A DNA stretch of 6,574 bases from Holophagaceae bacterium UBA692 (GTDB taxonomy: Bacteria; Acidobacteriota; Holophagae; Holophagales; Holophagaceae): positions 1 through 6,574 of the forward strand of contig DBMS01000017.1 of assembly GCA_002297665.1 (NCBI GenBank). The letters run 5' to 3'. Every line of letters begins with the position of its first letter. Within the stretch, counting starts at the first letter, position 1. A model generated the notes under the pieces. It had not been told where the DNA came from, did not search any database, and was given only the letters and a program-made list of their open reading frames with translations. This document shows positions 1-5,798 of this stretch, piece by piece. The position numbers and the translations under genes are program-made.

Positions 1-583
1 GGAATTCGTGGCGCCACTGCTCGATCATGGCCTGGAGGGCGTCCAGGGTGGGCGCGGGGATGGGCTTGGGGGCGGGCTCGGGCTGGGGCTGGGCGCCGGC
101 GGGGATCGTCAGGGGCCGCATGGCCGGGCCCGCGTCGGAGTGCGCGCCGCCTTCGCCTTCGCGGACCTCCCGGTACTGCACCTGGCCCATCTGGACGTGG
201 GGCAGGTTCTTGTCGGCGATGATCCGGGTCGCGCCGCCCATCTCCTCGATGCGCGCGGGCTTGAGGATGAGCAGGTCCAGGAGCTCCTCCACCTCCCAGG
301 CCTCGATCCCCCGGGCGAAGATGATCCCGGATATCTGCCGCTCCGACAGGAGCTTGGCGGTGCTCGAAAGGTGGATGCCCTGGCCCTCGTAGGGCTGGCC
401 GTCCACGAACATCCGGCCCCCCGAGGTGGCGACGTGGAGCGTGGGGCCCGCCTCCAGCCAGTCCTCGATCAGCATCGTCAGGGCCTCCATGGCCCCCTTG
501 GCCCGGGGGTGCGCCGCCGTGTACATCAGCCGCGTCTTCAGGGCCATCTGGAGGGTCTGGAGGAGTTCCTGGAAGTCGCTCAT
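1..583 (-). CDS. Conserved protein, N-terminal part only; possible HEAT-repeat-protein N-domain
   Basis: This frame is open from an ATG at 583-581 to the window edge, giving 194 residues with no stop, so the gene is cut by the window. The start overlaps the stop of the upstream HD gene as ATGA, which supports both the frame and the start. Residues 1-115 look like one folded alpha/beta domain: an amphipathic helix (LLQTLQMALKTRLMYTAAHP), then a short strand pair around RMFVDGQPYEG (58-67), then helices carrying LLSERQISGIIFARGIEAWEVEELLDLL in pieces from 78 to 105. That pattern resembles, from memory, the N-terminal region of HEAT-repeat or signalling proteins of deltaproteobacteria and acidobacteria. 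Residues 161-178 are a Pro/Ala-rich linker (PAGAQPQPEPAPKPIPAP), followed by a new helix (LDALQAMIEQW), so a second domain probably lies outside the window. No catalytic motif and no membrane segment is visible. Function is unknown; the family guess is weak, but the reading frame is well supported. Confidence 0.8.
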   Translation of the reverse strand, partial: MSDFQELLQTLQMALKTRLMYTAAHPRAKGAMEALTMLIEDWLEAGPTLHVATSGGRMFVDGQPYEGQGIHLSSTAKLLSERQISGIIFARGIEAWEVEELLDLLILKPARIEEMGGATRIIADKNLPHVQMGQVQYREVREGEGGAHSDAGPAMRPLTIPAGAQPQPEPAPKPIPAPTLDALQAMIEQWRHEF

Positions 584-1248
584 GGCGTGGAGGGCTCCAT
601 GGGATCGCTCCACTCGCGGCGGAGCTGTTCGTAGTAGGCCTCGAGGAAGGCCAGGCGGCGCAGGGCCTCGGCGCGACCGGCCTCCGTGTTCATGCTCCCG
701 GCGATCCCCTGGGCCAGGCCCAGCCAATGCTGGCCCCGGGCGAGGATGCCGGAGGTCTCCACGGCGTCGAAGGCGCCCGAGATGCAGTTGTAGTGCACGA
801 GGCTCGCGGCCCCGAGCTTGCTGAGCTTGTCCGCGTCCCAGAGGCAGGCCGTCTCCACGGGCTCGAGCCGCCGGGTCAGCTTGAGGCCCACGTGGTGTTC
901 GATGGCGTGGCGGACCGCGGGGATCTTCCCCGGGGGGAAGTCCGTGTCCGCGAGGATGCCGGCCACGGCGTCGCTGGCCTCCTGGGCGTGGTGGTCCCGG
1001 GCTCGGGGGTCGTTGAGCACCTTGCGGCAGTCATGGAGCCACGCCGCGCATTCCACCGTCTCCGGGTCGGCCCCCGCCAGGGGGGCCAGCCACTTGGCGA
1101 TCTTCACCACGGCCAGGGTGTGCTCGAAGCGGTAGTCGAAGATGGGCCTGGAGCCCCGGGAGGCCCCCCAGAAGCGGATGGCGTCCGCCCGGGTCTGGGC
1201 CCCCAGGGCCTCCTCGCACCGCTCTCGCCAGGGGATCATGGCGGTCAT
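580..1248 (-). CDS. HD-domain metal-dependent phosphohydrolase (YedJ/YpgQ-like)
   Basis: This is a small soluble protein of 222 residues with the HD superfamily metal-site pattern: His43 (RFEHTLAV), the His72-Asp73 doublet (AAWLHDCRK), His86/His87 (RDHHAQEA), His118/His119 (AIEHHV) and a distal acidic site in LWDADKLSKLGA (Asp138/Asp140). Such stand-alone HD proteins hydrolyse phosphate esters of nucleotides or related molecules; the substrate cannot be read from the sequence. No GYP motif and no partner signalling domain is present, so it is not a c-di-GMP HD-GYP enzyme. The ATG at 1248 overlaps the hutH stop as ATGA. The Shine-Dalgarno-like GGGAG (1254-1250) is only 1 nt from that ATG but 10 nt from Met4 (1239), so Met4 may be the start really used. 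The stop overlaps the next gene, again as ATGA. Placement between hutH and that gene implies co-translation. The family call is firm; the biochemical role is open. Confidence 0.9.
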   Translation of the reverse strand: MTAMIPWRERCEEALGAQTRADAIRFWGASRGSRPIFDYRFEHTLAVVKIAKWLAPLAGADPETVECAAWLHDCRKVLNDPRARDHHAQEASDAVAGILADTDFPPGKIPAVRHAIEHHVGLKLTRRLEPVETACLWDADKLSKLGAASLVHYNCISGAFDAVETSGILARGQHWLGLAQGIAGSMNTEAGRAEALRRLAFLEAYYEQLRREWSDPMEPSTP

Positions 1249-2729
1249 TCTCCCACATGCACGCGCAAAGCGTCAGCCGCGTGCGCAATCTCCTCGTACA
1301 TGGGCCGGTCGTTCCAGGGGGGGCAGGCCGAGGCGAGGCGTTCCACCAGCGGGGCGAGGCCCTTGGCGGGGGCCATGCCCAGGATGCGGACCCCTTCCAG
1401 GGCCATGCGGGCCTCCAGGGCCAGCACCTGCTCCAGGGCGTCCACGGCCCGCATGAGCTTGCGGGCGGCGATGGGGCCCATGCTCACGTGGTCCTCCTTG
1501 CCGGCGCTGGTGGGGATGGTGTCGACGCAAGCGGGGTTGGCCAGGCCCTTCATCTCCGACACCAGGGCGGCGGAGGTGACGTGGGCCATCATGAACCCCG
1601 ATTCCAGGCCCCCTTCCCGGGTGAGGAAGGCGGGCAGGTCGGAGTAGGCCGGGTTCACGAGCCGCTCTTGCCGCCTTTCGGAGATGCTGGCCAGGTCGCA
1701 GGCGGCGATGGCCAGCAGGTCGCAGGCGAAGGCCGGGTACTGGCCGTGGAAGTTGCCGCCGCTGCGGCTCTCCTGGGTCTCGGTGAAGATCATCGGGTTG
1801 TCGGTGGCGCTGTTGAGCTCGCGCTTGAGGATGTCCCCGGCGAACTGCAGGGCGTCCCGGGTCACCCCGTGCACCTGGGGGATGCACCGCAGGGAGTAGG
1901 CGTCCTGGACCCGGGCGCAGTCCTTGTGGCTCTCGGCGATCTCGCTGGTCTCGCCCAGGATCTCCAGCATGTGGGCCGCGGTCTGGATCTGGCCGGGATG
2001 GGGCCGGGCCTGGTGGATGCGGGGGTCGTAGGGGGCCCGGGTCCCGCGCAGGGCCTCCAGGCTCAGGGCCGCGATCTCGTCGGCCAGGGGCACCAGGTCC
2101 ATGAGCCGGGCCACGGCCAGGTTGCCGATGGCGGTGATGAGCTGGGTGCCGTTGATGAGGGCGAGGCCCTCCTTGGGCTCCAGGGTGATGGGCTGGAGGC
2201 CGGCCTTGGCCAGGGCCCTGCCGCCGGGGATGTGGGCGTTGCCGTCCCAGGCCAGGCCTTCGCCCACCAGCAGGAGGGCCATGTGCGCCAGGGGGGCCAG
2301 GTCGCCGGAGGCCCCGACGCTGCCCTGGCTGGGCACCACGGGCAGGACGTCCCGGTTGAGGCAGGCCGCCAGGAGGCGGATGGGCTCGGGGCGGATGCCC
2401 GAGTGGCCCTTGAGCAGGCAGTTGATGCGCGCGGCCATCAGCGCCCGGGTCTGGTCCTTGGGCAGGGGCTCGCCCACGCCCGCGGCGTGGCTGCGCACGA
2501 GGTTGAGCTGGAGCGTCGCGAGCTGCGCGGGGGGGATCACCACCGTGGCGAACTGGCCGAAGCCGGTGTTGATGCCGTAGACCGTCCTCCCCTCGTCCAG
2601 GATCCGCTGGATCACCTTCCGGTTCTCGGCCACCCGGGCCAGGGCCTTCTCGTCCAGGGTGACCGCGGCCCCCCGGGCGATGCCCCTCAGGGCGCGTGCG
2701 TCAAGGTCGTTTCCGTTCAGGCAGGTCAT
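1245..2729 (-). CDS. hutH: Histidine ammonia-lyase (histidase)
   Basis: HutH deaminates L-histidine non-oxidatively to trans-urocanate and ammonia, the first step of histidine degradation in the cytoplasm. The 494 residues match the usual family length of about 500. The MIO cofactor triad Ala140-Ser141-Gly142 sits in the signature GSVGASGDLAPLAH. Other family blocks are YGINTGFG (51-58, catalytic Tyr51), LINGTQ (191-196), the VQDAYSLRCIPQVHG block (274-288), NPMIF (311-315), GGNFHG (324-329) and KEDHVSMG (411-418, Glu412). The Ser80-His81 pair (NLVRSHAAGVG) is the form typical of histidases rather than tyrosine ammonia-lyases, where the selectivity position is usually His in a YHL context, so histidine is the likely substrate. 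The start is supported by GGAG 5 nt upstream. It is second in an operon behind an MFS transporter and overlaps the HD gene. The other hut genes are absent from this window, so urocanate use must be encoded elsewhere or the enzyme has another role. Confidence 0.96.
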   Translation of the reverse strand: MTCLNGNDLDARALRGIARGAAVTLDEKALARVAENRKVIQRILDEGRTVYGINTGFGQFATVVIPPAQLATLQLNLVRSHAAGVGEPLPKDQTRALMAARINCLLKGHSGIRPEPIRLLAACLNRDVLPVVPSQGSVGASGDLAPLAHMALLLVGEGLAWDGNAHIPGGRALAKAGLQPITLEPKEGLALINGTQLITAIGNLAVARLMDLVPLADEIAALSLEALRGTRAPYDPRIHQARPHPGQIQTAAHMLEILGETSEIAESHKDCARVQDAYSLRCIPQVHGVTRDALQFAGDILKRELNSATDNPMIFTETQESRSGGNFHGQYPAFACDLLAIAACDLASISERRQERLVNPAYSDLPAFLTREGGLESGFMMAHVTSAALVSEMKGLANPACVDTIPTSAGKEDHVSMGPIAARKLMRAVDALEQVLALEARMALEGVRILGMAPAKGLAPLVERLASACPPWNDRPMYEEIAHAADALRVHVGE

Positions 2730-2734
2730 GCATT

Positions 2735-2738
2735 CTCC
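2735..2738 (-). promoter_or_regulatory. Ribosome binding site of hutH
   Basis: The minus strand reads GGAG, then 5 nt, then the ATG of hutH, inside the 19-bp gap after the transporter stop. A second ATG lies 4 nt upstream of the chosen one but is out of frame, so the site fixes the start at 2729. Confidence 0.7.
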
Positions 2739-2748
2739 GTTGGAAGTT

Positions 2749-4029
2749 TCAGATGGGATCTTCCTCGGGCTGAGGCGCGGGCGTGCGGAGGAGCCCGATG
2801 GCCACCACGAGGCCGAGCGCCATGCATCCCGCCGCCACCCAGTAGGGCGCCGCGAAGCCGAACTTGGCGAAGACGTAGGTGCCCAGGAGCGGCCCCACGA
2901 TCCTTCCGATGGTGGAAATTGATGTGATGACGCCGAATAGGCCGCCCTGCTCGTCCTTGGGCGTGATCTGGCTGGCCAGGGCCGAGGTGGCGGTCTGGTT
3001 CATGCCCGAGCCCCACACCAGGGGGACCATCACCAGCAGGAAGGGCGCCTCCCAGGGGGCGTAGGGGATCAGGGGCAGGCTGCAGGCCATCAGGGCCAGG
3101 CCCGCCAGCTGCGCGACCCGTTCGGGGATGCGCTTGGCCACCACCCGGACCAGGCCGCCCTGGTAGATGACGATGAGAATGCCCACGAACGCGAAGAGGT
3201 AGCCCACCCCCCGCTGGCTGAAGTTGAACCGCCTGGCGCAGAGGAGGGCGTAGGTGCCCTCCATCATGGCGAAGCCGGTCATGGCCAGGAAGGCGATGAG
3301 CAGGATCTGGGGCATGCCGGGGCGCTTCAGGGCGTGCACGAGGGCGTGGCCGCGGCTCTGGACCTTGCGGGCGTGGAGCCTCGCCTCGGGGGTCAGGGTC
3401 TCCGGCAGCCAGATGAGGACGAGCAGGGACGCCAGGAAGCTCATGCCCGCGGCCACGAAGAAGGGCAGGTGCCAGCCATGGGTCGCGAGCAGGGTCTTGC
3501 CCAGGGCGGAACCCGAGAGGATCCCGGCCAGGGCGGGCCCCAGGACGAAGCCCAGGCCGAAGGCCGCCCCGATGATGCCCAGGGCCTTGGAACGCTCCTG
3601 GGGCGAGGAGGAATCCGCCATGGCCGCCTGGGCCACGGAGATGTTGCCGCCGGTGACGCCGTCCAGGACCCGGGCCGCCAGAACCCATTCGAACCGGCCC
3701 GTCATGGCCATGAGGAGGTAGGCCGAGCAGGTGCCCATGAGGGACATCCAGAGCACCGGCCTGCGCCCCACCAGGTCGGACACCCGCCCAAGGATGGGCG
3801 CGGAGATGAACTGGGCGATGGGGTGGATCACCAGGACCACCCCCGCCCAGAAGACGAAGGGCGAGTCCTGGAGGCCCAGGGCGCGGTTCACCCAGTCCAT
3901 CCAGGGCGAGGGGTGCAGCGCCAGGGTCTTGGCGTAGAGCGGAAGGATGGGGATGACGATGCCGAAGCCGAGGAGGTCCACGACGACGGTGCAGAAAATG
4001 GCCAGCTGGGCCCGTTTTGATGGCTGCAT
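2749..4029 (-). CDS. MFS transporter, DHA1 / tetracycline-resistance-like family
   Basis: This 426-residue integral inner-membrane protein has about 12 predicted membrane helices split by a basic central loop near residues 210-240, the usual MFS 6+6 layout. Helix 1 carries the acidic Asp18 (VVVDLLGFGIVIPILPLYA), typical of Tet/DHA1 antiporters. Motif A is GRVSDLVGRRPVL (81-93). Arg120 in helix 4 (ARVLDGVTGG) fits the proton-coupling motif B, and GLGFVLGPALAGIL (158-171) is the antiporter motif C. Together these predict a proton-coupled exporter of a small, probably lipophilic or drug-like molecule rather than an amino-acid importer. It is the first gene of the operon and lies 19 bp before hutH, which invites a link to histidine or urocanate, but this family is not a known histidine permease. 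Its start is supported by GGAG 5 nt upstream of the ATG. The family call is confident; the substrate is unknown, and drug resistance should not be assumed. Confidence 0.94.
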   Translation of the reverse strand: MQPSKRAQLAIFCTVVVDLLGFGIVIPILPLYAKTLALHPSPWMDWVNRALGLQDSPFVFWAGVVLVIHPIAQFISAPILGRVSDLVGRRPVLWMSLMGTCSAYLLMAMTGRFEWVLAARVLDGVTGGNISVAQAAMADSSSPQERSKALGIIGAAFGLGFVLGPALAGILSGSALGKTLLATHGWHLPFFVAAGMSFLASLLVLIWLPETLTPEARLHARKVQSRGHALVHALKRPGMPQILLIAFLAMTGFAMMEGTYALLCARRFNFSQRGVGYLFAFVGILIVIYQGGLVRVVAKRIPERVAQLAGLALMACSLPLIPYAPWEAPFLLVMVPLVWGSGMNQTATSALASQITPKDEQGGLFGVITSISTIGRIVGPLLGTYVFAKFGFAAPYWVAAGCMALGLVVAIGLLRTPAPQPEEDPI

Positions 4030-4034
4030 GACTT

Positions 4035-4038
4035 CTCC
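4035..4038 (-). promoter_or_regulatory. Ribosome binding site of the MFS transporter
   Basis: GGAG on the minus strand lies 5 nt before the ATG at 4029, the same spacing as for hutH. It supports this start. Confidence 0.7.
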
Positions 4039-4046
4039 AAGCTTCT

Positions 4047-4075
4047 AACATACAGAGTCGGGGCCTCCCTTTCAC
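4047..4075 (-). promoter_or_regulatory. Candidate sigma-70 type promoter of the MFS-hutH operon
   Basis: On the minus strand a -35-like GTGAAA (4075-4070, 4 of 6 matches to TTGACA) is separated by exactly 17 nt from a -10-like TATGTT (4052-4047, 4 of 6 matches to TATAAT). Transcription would start near 4040 and leave a leader of about 11 nt, just enough to include the GGAG site. The spacing is ideal but both boxes are degenerate, so this is a reasoned guess. The region is one of the few AT-richer patches in the window. Confidence 0.3.
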
Positions 4076-4084
4076 CTGCGGTGA
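4072..4084. promoter_or_regulatory. Candidate operator: 13-bp perfect dyad over the -35 of the MFS-hutH operon
   Basis: TCACC-tgc-GGTGA is a perfect 5+3+5 inverted repeat. It overlaps four bases of the proposed -35 box and lies 43 bp before the transporter ATG, where a repressor would block RNA polymerase. Symmetry does not extend beyond five bases per arm, so a chance dyad is possible. No regulator gene is adjacent. Confidence 0.3.
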
Positions 4085-4180
4085 TTTCCCCTTACCCCCC
4101 GGGCCGGATTCATGGTTAGCTGGAGGAGCCTGGGATGGAATGGGCAGCATGAGCTATTACTAGCTGGGGGAACGGCGACG

Positions 4181-4606
4181 ATGGTCGGTTGGCATGCTGA
4201 GCACACCCTGGACACCTCGGCCGAGCCCGGGGCGGTGTGGGCCAAGCTGGAGGAGGTTTCCGCCTGGCCCCAGTGGGATACGGGCATCACCGAGGCCGAG
4301 CTGTCGGGCCCGTTCTCGTCGGGGACCCGGGGCCGTCTGAAGCTCAGGGGCGAGGGCGCCCGCACGTTCCGGCTGGCGCAGGTGAAGACCATGACGTCGT
4401 TCACGGCCCTGGTGAAGCTTCCCCTGGCCGAGATCCACCACATCCACGCCCAGGAAGCCTGCGACATGGGCACCCGCATGACCCATCGGATCGAGATAAC
4501 CGGCCCGCTTTCGTGGTTCTATGCCTTGACCCGGGGCCGGACCCTGCGGGAGGGCCTGGCCCCGGGCATGCGCACCCTGGCCCGCATGGCCTCAAGGAAT
4601 AATTAA
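4181..4606 (+). CDS. SRPBCC (START/Bet v 1-like) family protein, polyketide cyclase/dehydrase type
   Basis: This is a soluble protein of 141 residues with the single-domain SRPBCC layout. An N-terminal strand (WHAEHTLDTSAEP) is followed by the helix and signature VWAKLEEVSAWPQWDTGI (19-36), then several beta strands, and ends with a long C-terminal helix (LREGLAPGMRTLARMA, 122-137) that would close the hydrophobic cavity. Proteins of this fold bind or transform hydrophobic ligands, but most members, including this one, have no assigned substrate, and no catalytic residues can be named. The frame is open back to an ATG at 4112. I chose 4181 because the domain begins there, the extra 23 residues look like translated leader, and a G-rich GGGGGAA lies upstream; the 4112 ATG has no Shine-Dalgarno. 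The gene diverges from the transporter operon and converges with the aminotransferase, so it is probably transcribed alone. The family is well supported; the role is unknown. Confidence 0.85.
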   Translation: MVGWHAEHTLDTSAEPGAVWAKLEEVSAWPQWDTGITEAELSGPFSSGTRGRLKLRGEGARTFRLAQVKTMTSFTALVKLPLAEIHHIHAQEACDMGTRMTHRIEITGPLSWFYALTRGRTLREGLAPGMRTLARMASRNN

Positions 4607-4620
4607 AAAATAATCATTCC
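4596..4620. terminator. AT-rich imperfect hairpin between convergent genes
   Basis: GGAAT-a-ATTA (4596-4605) pairs with TAAT-c-ATTCC (4611-4620): nine base pairs, one A/C mismatch, and a loop of five A. It spans the stop codons of both convergent genes, so it could serve both. No U-tract follows on either strand, so it is not a canonical intrinsic terminator and may instead protect 3' ends. Confidence 0.35.
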
Positions 4621-5774
4621 GGGCGGCCGCCCTCGATAATTTCCCCCACCCGCGCGATGCCGGCGGGGAAGTCCGCGGGCAGGAGGCTGCACACCAGGTG
4701 CCCGTCCCCGGGAAGGTCGAAGAAGTGGCCGGGGTGGATGAGCACGCCGGCCTCCCGCAGGATGCGCAGGACCAGGTCGTCCCCGGGTTCCAGGGCGGGC
4801 ACGCGGAGGATGGCCGACCAGCCCCCCTCCACCCGGGCGCGGCCGAGGGAGGGCCGCCGGGCCCGTTCGGCGTCCAGGGCCGCCAGGTTCGAGGCCAGGC
4901 GCGACCGGATCCCGGCCTGGATGCCCTTGGCCAGGCCCAGCAGGTCGCCGGCGGCGGCCAGGGCCGGAGCGGACACGGACAGGTACTGGTCGGCGATGAA
5001 GGCCAGGGCCTCCAGGCAGGCGCGTGCCGGGCCGCCCCGGGCGGCGATCCAGCCCAGCTTCACCTGGGGCAGGGCCGCGATCTTGCTGAGGCCCGAGAGC
5101 ACGAAGAGGGGGCAGGGCGGGCCGGTCTCCGCCAGGGCGGTGGGGAGGTGGTCCGGGGCCGGCTCCAGGGCGTAGTCCGCGAACACCTCGTCCACCAGGA
5201 GCGCGAGCCCCCGCGCGGCGCAGAAGGCCAGGAGCTCCCGCCACTCCCCCCGGGACAGGAACTGGCCCGTGGGGTTGTTGGGGTTCACCACCACCACCGC
5301 CCGGGTCCGGGGGGTGACCGCCCAGGCCAGGGCCTGGAAGTCCAGGTCCCACCGGTCCGAGCGCAGGGCCGGCACCTGCCGCGCCTCCACGCCCTCCAGG
5401 GCCGCCAGCCAGTGGAAGAGGGGGTAGCTGGGCGAGGGCACCAGGACGTCGTCCCCGGGATCGCAGAGAAGCTTGAAGAGCCAGGAATACGCCTCCGAGG
5501 TGGAAGCCGTGAGCACCAGGTCCCCGGGGTCGATGCCGTGCCAGGCCGCCACCGCCTCCCGGGCCCGGGCGGGGCCCCGGGGGTCCGGGTCGTAGGAAAG
5601 CACCGCGGGCGAGGCCAGCGCCGCCAGGATTTCCGTCTCGGGGTAGGGGATCCCGCAGCGGGTGGGGTTGGAGGTGGTGAGGTCCAGGAAGGGGCGCCCT
5701 TCCCGGCGGAAGGAGGCGATCTCCCGGGTGAGGGGATTGGACTCGAACGAGCCGGGGAGGCGTCTGGATATCAT
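4614..5774 (-). CDS. PLP-dependent aminotransferase, fold type I (class I/II)
   Basis: This is a cytoplasmic enzyme of 386 residues, the normal size for aspartate-aminotransferase-superfamily proteins. It would transfer an amino group between an amino acid and a 2-oxo acid with pyridoxal phosphate. Visible blocks are SNPTRCGIPYP (35-45), TASTSEAYS (89-97, phosphate-side loop), PSPSYPLF (113-120), VNPNNPTG (163-170, with Asn167 as the expected PLP-ring contact), LLVDEVFADY (192-201, with Asp195 contacting the pyridine nitrogen and Tyr201), and SGLSKIAALPQVKLGW (227-242, with Lys231 as the Schiff-base lysine). The C-terminal position where class I enzymes normally have the carboxylate-binding Arg reads GHLVCSLLPADF (358-369) and contains no Arg. 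The frame is open upstream, but conserved sequence begins at MISRRLPGSFESN, so I start at 5774. No Shine-Dalgarno precedes it. It diverges from elbB with 24 bp between start codons. The exact substrate is unassigned. Confidence 0.93.
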   Translation of the reverse strand: MISRRLPGSFESNPLTREIASFRREGRPFLDLTTSNPTRCGIPYPETEILAALASPAVLSYDPDPRGPARAREAVAAWHGIDPGDLVLTASTSEAYSWLFKLLCDPGDDVLVPSPSYPLFHWLAALEGVEARQVPALRSDRWDLDFQALAWAVTPRTRAVVVVNPNNPTGQFLSRGEWRELLAFCAARGLALLVDEVFADYALEPAPDHLPTALAETGPPCPLFVLSGLSKIAALPQVKLGWIAARGGPARACLEALAFIADQYLSVSAPALAAAGDLLGLAKGIQAGIRSRLASNLAALDAERARRPSLGRARVEGGWSAILRVPALEPGDDLVLRILREAGVLIHPGHFFDLPGDGHLVCSLLPADFPAGIARVGEIIEGGRPE

Positions 5775-5798
5775 GGATAAAGGATACAGGAGGCGGTC
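5775..5798. promoter_or_regulatory. 24-bp divergent start region of the aminotransferase and elbB
   Basis: Only 24 bp separate the two start codons, so promoters must reach into coding sequence. On the minus strand TATCCT (5786-5781) sits 6 nt before the aminotransferase ATG, the right distance for a -10 of a leaderless transcript. GGATA occurs three times (5766-5770, 5775-5779, 5782-5786). Neither gene has a clear -35. Confidence 0.3.
5788..5793 (+). promoter_or_regulatory. Ribosome binding site of elbB
   Basis: A full AGGAGG, 5 nt before the ATG at 5799, is the strongest Shine-Dalgarno in the window. It fixes the elbB start and contrasts with the lack of one for the divergent aminotransferase. 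Confidence 0.85.

Larger units (their letters stand above)
4030..4180. other. Divergent intergenic region between the MFS operon and the SRPBCC gene
   Basis: This 151-bp region holds the operon's candidate promoter and dyad on its left side. On the right, a TATTAC (4155-4160) followed by TAG is a possible -10 for the SRPBCC gene, but no convincing -35 lies 16-18 nt upstream. I see no small gene, riboswitch-like structure or terminator here. Confidence 0.5.

Noticed and set aside
8..634. Plus-strand open frames of 208 and 121 codons at the left edge
   Set aside because: They are antisense to the partial gene, which has sensible amino-acid composition and an ATGA-coupled start. The plus frames are Gly/Arg/His-rich shadows.
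1245..2729. Assignment of the lyase as tyrosine or phenylalanine ammonia-lyase
   Set aside because: Ser80-His81 and the SLRCIPQVHG block are the histidase form; no sign of the TAL/PAL selectivity residues.
1257..2927. A 556-codon open frame on the plus strand, antisense to hutH
   Set aside because: It lies opposite a clear hutH, and its translation is low-complexity Gly/Val/His/Gln/Asp-rich, as expected from the complement of a high-GC gene. It is a composition shadow.
2726..4150. A 474-codon open frame on the minus strand overlapping the MFS gene
   Set aside because: It is an alternate frame of the transporter with Pro/Gly/Arg/His-rich sequence and no membrane helices. The MFS frame has all the family motifs.
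4112..4180. Longer N-terminus for the SRPBCC protein from the ATG at 4112
   Set aside because: The 23 extra residues do not fit the fold, there is no Shine-Dalgarno before 4112, and the domain starts right after the ATG at 4181.
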